Source: Methanomassiliicoccaceae archaeon (GTDB lineage Archaea; Thermoplasmatota; Thermoplasmata; Methanomassiliicoccales; UBA472). Taken from it: DNA of 5,448 nucleotides. The DNA lies in the NCBI GenBank assembly GCA_016919565.1, contig JACXTO010000029.1, positions 1 to 5,448 on the forward strand. Reading direction: 5' to 3'. Positions 1-3,030 of this stretch are shown in pieces. Every line of letters starts with the position of its first letter. Position 1 is the first letter of the stretch. The notes under the pieces are model-generated. The model had not been told where the DNA came from, made no database searches, and saw nothing but the letters and a program-made list of their open reading frames with translations. The position numbers were made by a program, and so were the translations under genes.

Positions 1-79
1 AGAAGTATCTCAGCACCAAGCTGTTCCAGATCTAATCCTCTTCGAATCTCACCCTATCATTAATCTCTTGTTTGTGGTA

Positions 80-274
80 TTAGTACGTGGTATATTGAGC
101 GACTCCCAATACAACCTGACATTCGGGGCAGGAATACATTGTTGTACGGACCCTAAACTCGGCCTTTAAGCCTGCATCAATACGTTCTCGAACAATGTTC
201 TCACCATTGATCTCCTTTTTACAGCTGGGACATAGAGCCAAATTCTCCACCAAGCTGTAACATACTTGGTACAT
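80..274 (-). CDS. Small zinc-ribbon protein, 64 aa, function unknown
   Basis: The 64-residue product carries two CxxC knuckles, CPSC at residues 15-18 and CPEC at 49-52, separated by 30 residues. This is the four-cysteine layout of a small treble-clef or zinc-ribbon fold expected to bind one Zn2+. A basic middle part (RERIDAGLKAEFRVR, about residues 29-43) and a hydrophobic end after the second knuckle (VVLGVAQY) complete it. Such stand-alone ribbons are common in archaea and may bind nucleic acid or protein, but no specific role can be read here. It starts 24 bp after the helicase stop on the same strand, so co-transcription is likely. The ATG at 274 has no purine-rich ribosome binding site in front; a later GTG (residue 9) or TTG (residue 12, after GGTGGAG) would still keep all four cysteines. 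The stop is TAA. The gene is probably real; the start is uncertain. Confidence 0.72.
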   Translation of the reverse strand: MYQVCYSLVENLALCPSCKKEINGENIVRERIDAGLKAEFRVRTTMYSCPECQVVLGVAQYTTY

Positions 275-298
275 ATGAATAATGAATGAAAGATGGCT

Positions 299-1612
299 TC
301 AAGGTCTTTGTCGATTCTCGACAACTCTTTGACCCTGGCCTTGCTTTGGCCTGCCTGTCCGAGATGATATCGATGAATTGCCGGTTGGCCGTGGATGGTT
401 CCTGCTTGTCCTCGCGGGATGGCTGGTCCGCACTCTTCCCCTGGGTGAGTTTTGGACCATAGGGGGATTCTTGATCTCTGGCTCTGGCCTGCGCACGACC
501 ACGAGGTCCAACAGATCGATCGGCCTCCGGGTCCTGCGTTCGATGTCTCGAATCATCCCACGCTCCTCCGCGGTGAAGAACGATATCGATTTTCCGACCA
601 TTCCCGCCCTTCCTGTCCTGCCAATCCGGTGGAGATACGTGTCCGGGTCCATCGGCGCATCGTAATTGATGACGCAGTCGACGGCGTCGATGTCCAAGCC
701 CCTAGCCGCCACGTCGGTCGCCACCATCACTCTGATGGCCCCATCCTTGAACCCCTTGAGCACCTTCTCCCTCTTGTTCTGGGCGACGTCGCCGTGGATC
801 GCGCCCACCAGGTAATCAAAGGCCCGCAACTTCTTCGTCAGCTGATCGGTCCGGCGCTTGGTCGCGCAGAACACAATGGCCTTGGGATCGTCCAGGTCGA
901 GGATCGTGCAGAGGGCGTCGCGCTTGGTGTCCCTGTCGGCTATAACGTAATACTGCTTGGTCAGGTCCAGGACCGGCTCGTCCTTGGAGACCAGTATCTC
1001 CCGCGGGTTCACCATCTGGCGCATCGCCAGCTGCCTTATGTCCGGCGACATGGTCGCCGAGAAAAGCAAAGATTGCCTCCTCTTCGGCACCTTGGACAAA
1101 ATGAAATTGAGGTCCCTGGCGAAACCCATGTCGAGCATGCGGTCCGCCTCGTCCAATACCACGACCGAGATCCTCGAAAGGTCCAGGTCATTCCTGTTTA
1201 TGAGGTCCTTAGCCCTTCCGGGAGTGGCCACCACAATATCCGTGCCCTTCCTGAGCTTGGATATCTGAGGCTCGATGCCCACTCCACCATAGATGGGGAT
1301 GCAGATATGGCCGGTGTACTTGGAGAGCTTGGATAGTTCTTCGAAGACCTGGTTCGCCAATTCCCTGGTGGGAACGAGGACCAATGCCGATGCAGTCTTC
1401 ATCCCGGGCTCGATCCTTTCCAGTATTATGGAGCCATACGCTCCAGTCTTGCCCGTTCCGGTCTGCGCCTGTGCGAACATGTCGCCGCCCTTGAGGCCCA
1501 CCGGTATTGCTTCGATCTGCACGGGGGTGGGTACTTCCCATCCCATGCCATTCATTGCGCTGATGATCTCCTTTGAGATCTGTAGATCTGTGAAAGTTGT
1601 CACGATATTCAC
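299..1612 (-). CDS. DEAD-box ATP-dependent RNA helicase
   Basis: This is a superfamily 2 RNA helicase, complete at 437 residues, that unwinds or remodels RNA using ATP in the cytoplasm. All core motifs are visible: the upstream aromatic F7 and Q motif PTPVQ (28-32), motif I AQTGTGKT (49-56), Ia PTRELA (81-86), GG (109-110), Ib TPGR (130-133), II DEAD (154-157), III SAT (185-187), IV IVFCATK (246-252), V ATDVAARGLDI (298-308) and VI HRIGRTGR (328-335). Residues from about 374 on form a low-complexity, Arg/Pro/Ser-rich basic tail typical of RNA-binding extensions (compare RhlE, CsdA/DeaD). The exact subtype, for example a cold-shock or ribosome-assembly helicase, cannot be assigned. The start at 1612 is GTG. 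A second GTG at 1603 (residue 4) has GAGTGA five bases before it and would give a more usual N-terminus (xTTF), so 1603 is a serious alternative. It is likely the first gene of a transcript that includes the zinc-ribbon gene. Confidence 0.96.
   Translation of the reverse strand: MNIVTTFTDLQISKEIISAMNGMGWEVPTPVQIEAIPVGLKGGDMFAQAQTGTGKTGAYGSIILERIEPGMKTASALVLVPTRELANQVFEELSKLSKYTGHICIPIYGGVGIEPQISKLRKGTDIVVATPGRAKDLINRNDLDLSRISVVVLDEADRMLDMGFARDLNFILSKVPKRRQSLLFSATMSPDIRQLAMRQMVNPREILVSKDEPVLDLTKQYYVIADRDTKRDALCTILDLDDPKAIVFCATKRRTDQLTKKLRAFDYLVGAIHGDVAQNKREKVLKGFKDGAIRVMVATDVAARGLDIDAVDCVINYDAPMDPDTYLHRIGRTGRAGMVGKSISFFTAEERGMIRDIERRTRRPIDLLDLVVVRRPEPEIKNPPMVQNSPRGRVRTSHPARTSRNHPRPTGNSSISSRTGRPKQGQGQRVVENRQRP
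308..324 (-). other. Short hairpin at the 3' end of the helicase gene
   Basis: There are 7-bp perfect inverted arms (TTGTCGA / TCGACAA) around a 3-base loop. They lie in the last codons of the helicase (VENRQ region), just before its stop and the downstream zinc-ribbon gene. No T-run follows on the minus strand, so it does not look like an intrinsic terminator. It could be a processing or stability element in a two-gene mRNA, or chance. Confidence 0.25.
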
Positions 1613-1633
1613 TCTAGCGAAAATAAAAACGAG

Positions 1634-1648
1634 CTGTGATGATCACAG
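1634..1648. promoter_or_regulatory. Perfect 15-bp inverted repeat in the helicase leader
   Basis: CTGTGAT-G-ATCACAG is a perfect dyad with 7-bp arms and a one-base centre, 21 bp upstream of the helicase GTG. It sits downstream of the predicted TATA box, at roughly +13 to +27 of the predicted transcript. A repressor bound there would block initiation or early elongation. As RNA it could also form a 6-bp stem with a 3-base loop. The dyad is seen directly; the operator role is inferred. Confidence 0.45.
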
Positions 1649-1681
1649 ACGATTTTGATTTCGAACATAGGTTGCGATTCG

Positions 1682-1691
1682 AATATTTAAA
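1682..1691 (-). promoter_or_regulatory. TATA box for the helicase/zinc-ribbon transcript
   Basis: Read on the minus strand this is TTTAAATATT, a good match to the archaeal TATA element (TTTAWATA). The start of transcription would be expected about 25 bp further along the minus strand, near 1661, leaving a leader of about 48 bases before the GTG at 1612. The leader contains the inverted repeat at 1634-1648. It is the best A/T box upstream of the gene. No convincing BRE was scored. Confidence 0.55.
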
Positions 1692-1692
1692 C

Positions 1693-1920
1693 ATGCGTAC
1701 GTTTGAGTTGCACTCCCGACCTCGAATTGCTGAGAAATGCCATCAAGGAATTTGCTCGTCTATTGGCCGTAGGGGATCGACAAGGAACAACTGACGGAAC
1801 TGGCAGAAACGAAAAGGATCGCTGAGATGATTTCATAAAGGTTATCCAGAGCCTACCAACAGCGGCCATCTCTATTATGATGAGTCGTTGCAGAGATTTC
1901 GGATTGTGCGAATCGAGTGA
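1693..1920 (+). pseudogene. Small decayed (or mis-sequenced) gene with frameshifts
   Basis: Three reading frames join into one protein-like sequence if single bases are removed. The first segment (from about 1703) ends in ELLRNAIKEFARLLAV. Dropping one G from GGGG at 1772-1775 continues it as GIDKEQLTELAETKRIAEMI. Dropping one T from TTT at 1831-1833 continues it as HKGYPEPTNSGHLYYDES and LQRFRIVRIE, with a TGA stop at 1918-1920. The result is about 71-74 residues with two amphipathic helices and a polar, aromatic end. The start is unclear: TTG at 1703 is in frame, while ATG at 1693 (MRTFEL) needs a third one-base shift. I do not recognise the family. Both main shifts are one-base insertions in homopolymer runs, so a sequencing error is as possible as true decay. 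The join is my reconstruction, not an uninterrupted ORF. Confidence 0.4.
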
Positions 1921-2004
1921 GAACCCCCGGAATACCGTGGTAATTAGGCAAGAGATTCGTACAGACCGTTGCGAGTTAAGATCCGAGACCGATGTCAAGC
2001 TTCT

Positions 2005-2157
2005 TTAGATTCTAAAAATGATGACTGTTGCGATACCTCTTTCAGTGGTCTCGATCAAGTGAATCGACATGTATGGAAACCCATCGCTTCTGATCAAGGA
2101 CTGCCCTTCGTTTGCATCGATAGGCAATCGTTTCCATTCGCGAATGACTGAAAACAC
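2005..2157 (-). CDS. Possible small hypothetical protein, 50 aa
   Basis: An open frame from GTG at 2157 to TAA at 2005-2007 encodes 50 residues. The composition is balanced: it begins VFSVIREWKRLPIDANEGQS and ends with an alternating hydrophobic stretch (TERGIATVIIFRI) that could form a beta strand. It looks more protein-like than the overlapping plus-strand frame (1969-2151), which is rich in Cys, Asp and Ser. There is no ribosome binding site and no recognisable family. It could be a small gene, a remnant of a longer one, or chance. Confidence 0.22.
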   Translation of the reverse strand: MFSVIREWKRLPIDANEGQSLIRSDGFPYMSIHLIETTERGIATVIIFRI

Positions 2158-2161
2158 GCAT
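2148..2161. repeat. Imperfect direct repeat, copy 1
   Basis: CTGAAAACACGCAT resembles CTGAAATACGCAT at 2198-2210, differing by one substitution and one single-base gap. The two copies begin exactly 50 bp apart, about five helical turns, and flank the 18-bp palindrome at 2163-2180. They may be a paired regulator site upstream of the RAM gene, but two short copies could also be chance. Confidence 0.35.
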
Positions 2162-2162
2162 T

Positions 2163-2180
2163 ATTAGACATATGACTAAT
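2163..2180. promoter_or_regulatory. 18-bp imperfect palindrome, operator-like
   Basis: ATTAGACATATGACTAAT is a dyad centred on CATATG with 16 of 18 positions symmetric; the only mismatch is one A/A pair. It lies about 90 bp upstream of the predicted TATA box of the RAM gene, between the two imperfect direct repeats. This is the size and symmetry of a dimeric winged-helix or helix-turn-helix regulator site. The position upstream of TATA would suit an activator, or it may serve a minus-strand transcript. Confidence 0.4.
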
Positions 2181-2197
2181 TGTTATCCAATAAATAG

Positions 2198-2210
2198 CTG
2201 AAATACGCAT
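2198..2210. repeat. Imperfect direct repeat, copy 2
   Basis: CTGAAATACGCAT is the partner of the repeat at 2148-2161, in the same orientation. It lies downstream of the palindrome and about 47 bp upstream of the predicted TATA box at 2257. Confidence 0.35.
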
Positions 2211-2256
2211 CCTTTCAATGGAGGAATTGCTTTTTCGGTCATTCTTTGTCGGAAAA

Positions 2257-2264
2257 GATATTAA
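2257..2264 (+). promoter_or_regulatory. TATA-like element for the RAM gene
   Basis: GATATTAA, preceded by the purine stretch GGAAAA that could serve as a BRE, lies about 36 bp before the ATG at 2297. Transcription would start near 2285-2287, giving a leader of about 10-12 bases that just includes the GGAG motif. An alternative A/T box (AATAAATA, about 2189-2196) lies further upstream. Confidence 0.42.
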
Positions 2265-2286
2265 CCTGCGCATACATCATTACCTT

Positions 2287-2290
2287 GGAG
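2287..2290 (+). promoter_or_regulatory. Ribosome binding site that decides the RAM gene start
   Basis: GGAG stands six bases before the ATG at 2297 (TTGGAGTTAACAATG), matching the archaeal AGGAGGUGA consensus. It supports this ATG over the in-frame TTG at 2246, whose extra 17 residues are unlike the family. Confidence 0.6.
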
Positions 2291-2296
2291 TTAACA

Positions 2297-2716
2297 ATGG
2301 ACGACGACAGCAACCGTGCCTACATGCTAGTGGCGATTCAGCCAGGGAAGCAACAGGAGTTCGCTGACGAGATCATGTCATTAGGACTGACACAGGACAC
2401 CGCGGTGAATAGCATTGACTTCGTCCATGGCACCTTTGATTTCATCATCACGTTCAAAGGCGCAGTCAATGAAGTAGATAAGAGGATCCTGGAGATCAGG
2501 TCTCTTCCACACTTGCTCAGAACGGAGACGATGATCCCGTTCCATCGGTCAAGCATGAACGAGCCGAGAAGCCAAGAAAGTCTTGGCGGCCGAAGAGAAC
2601 CTCACGTACCAAAACAGCGGGGTCAGGATTCCTCTAGGATGAAATCACCTCTCTATATGGGCAAGATGCTCGATGCCACGCATCCTCATATCACGCACTT
2701 AGGGTCATTCTACTGA
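2297..2716 (+). CDS. Stand-alone Lrp/AsnC-type RAM ligand-binding protein
   Basis: Residues about 7-82 fit the RAM (regulation of amino acid metabolism) fold of Lrp/AsnC regulators: strand AYMLVAIQPG (8-17), helix around QEFADEIMSL, the hallmark strand pair VNSIDFVHGTFDFIITFKG (37-55), helix VDKRILEIRSL (60-70) and final strand LLRTETMIPF (73-82). There is no helix-turn-helix in front, so this is a RAM-only protein. By family analogy it may bind an amino acid or other small ligand, oligomerise, or modulate a full-length Lrp; the ligand is unknown. Residues 83-139 form a polar tail I do not recognise (SQESLGG, PKQRGQDSSRMK, THPHITHLGSFY). RAM-only proteins I know are usually shorter, and another frame offers a basic tail ending at 2637, so the tail may be frameshifted. 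The start is the ATG behind GGAG. The next gene has its own promoter. Confidence 0.85.
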   Translation: MDDDSNRAYMLVAIQPGKQQEFADEIMSLGLTQDTAVNSIDFVHGTFDFIITFKGAVNEVDKRILEIRSLPHLLRTETMIPFHRSSMNEPRSQESLGGRREPHVPKQRGQDSSRMKSPLYMGKMLDATHPHITHLGSFY

Positions 2717-2752
2717 ATGCAAATTGGGTCAACCATTCGGAATCGGACAGTC

Positions 2753-2760
2753 TTAATATA
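2753..2760 (+). promoter_or_regulatory. TATA box with leaderless spacing for the winged-helix gene
   Basis: TTAATATA is centred about 26 bp before the GTG at 2783. That is the usual distance between an archaeal TATA box and the transcription start, so the mRNA would begin at or within a base or two of the start codon. No ribosome binding site is visible in front of the GTG, which agrees with a leaderless message. Confidence 0.6.
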
Positions 2761-2782
2761 TTTCAGATGACCTCAATCACTT

Positions 2783-3013
2783 GTGAACGGAGACCATCAG
2801 CGACATTCGGAGACCATCCTTAAGATACTGGCTGATGCGGATCCGAAGGGCATCGGAAAAGATGAACTGCGCAAGCTGGCAGCAGAGAGCGGTATGGCCG
2901 ATGCGGATCTAAGCCAAGCCCTTAAGCCCTTGATGACGAACGCCAACATCTACTTCAACGCAAATACGGGCGTGTACCATTTCATCTGGTCGTCACCATT
3001 GCAGTGGGAATAG
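2783..3013 (+). CDS. Small winged-helix-like protein, 76 aa
   Basis: The 76-residue product follows the order of a compact winged helix: helix 1 (SETILKILADA, 9-19), a short turn (DPKGIG), helix 2 (KDELRKLAAESG, 26-37), recognition-type helix 3 (ADADLSQALKPLMTNA, 39-54), then a beta wing (NIYFNANTGVYHFIW, 55-69). This resembles stand-alone archaeal wHTH proteins and the C-terminal winged helix of archaeal MCM, so binding to DNA or protein is plausible; no regulon is known. It has no ligand domain or metal site. The GTG at 2783 fits leaderless expression from the TATA box at 2753-2760. The gene ends 17 bp from the converging histidine kinase. It is a real gene in my judgement; the fold is inferred from the pattern, not from a database match. 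Confidence 0.78.
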   Translation: MNGDHQRHSETILKILADADPKGIGKDELRKLAAESGMADADLSQALKPLMTNANIYFNANTGVYHFIWSSPLQWE

Positions 3014-3030
3014 ACCTGGGGTTACGAATA

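Noticed and set aside
41..55. TTCGAATC, resembling a tRNA T-loop
   Set aside because: The flanking bases do not pair as a T-stem and no acceptor or anticodon arm can be built around it; the same holds for a similar string near 1677-1685.
1..56. Minus-strand stretch after AGGGTGAG reading IRRGLDLEQLGAEIL to the left edge
   Set aside because: It looks like the start of a gene but has no ATG, GTG or TTG in frame after the TAG at 54-56; too short to call.
452..1336. Long plus-strand open frame (294 codons) opposite the helicase
   Set aside because: It lies wholly antisense to a helicase with every DEAD-box motif, and its translation is rich in Arg, His and Pro with no domain pattern; it is a shadow.
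1687..1998. Minus-strand open frame of 103 codons
   Set aside because: It is very rich in Ser and Arg with no fold pattern, it covers the helicase TATA box, and it lies opposite the better-looking decayed plus-strand gene.
1969..2151. Plus-strand 60-codon frame starting at TTG
   Set aside because: It has no ribosome binding site or promoter and an odd composition with a Cys/Asp cluster; the minus-strand frame in the same place looks slightly better.
2246..2296. Upstream TTG start that would extend the RAM protein by 17 residues
   Set aside because: The extension has no ribosome binding site and overlaps the predicted TATA box; the ATG at 2297 has GGAG at good spacing.
1613..2296. Search for transposon ends, CRISPR repeats or phage attachment sites in the gene-poor region
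   Set aside because: I found no terminal inverted repeats, target duplications, spaced direct repeats of array type, or tRNA fragment; only the short motifs listed.
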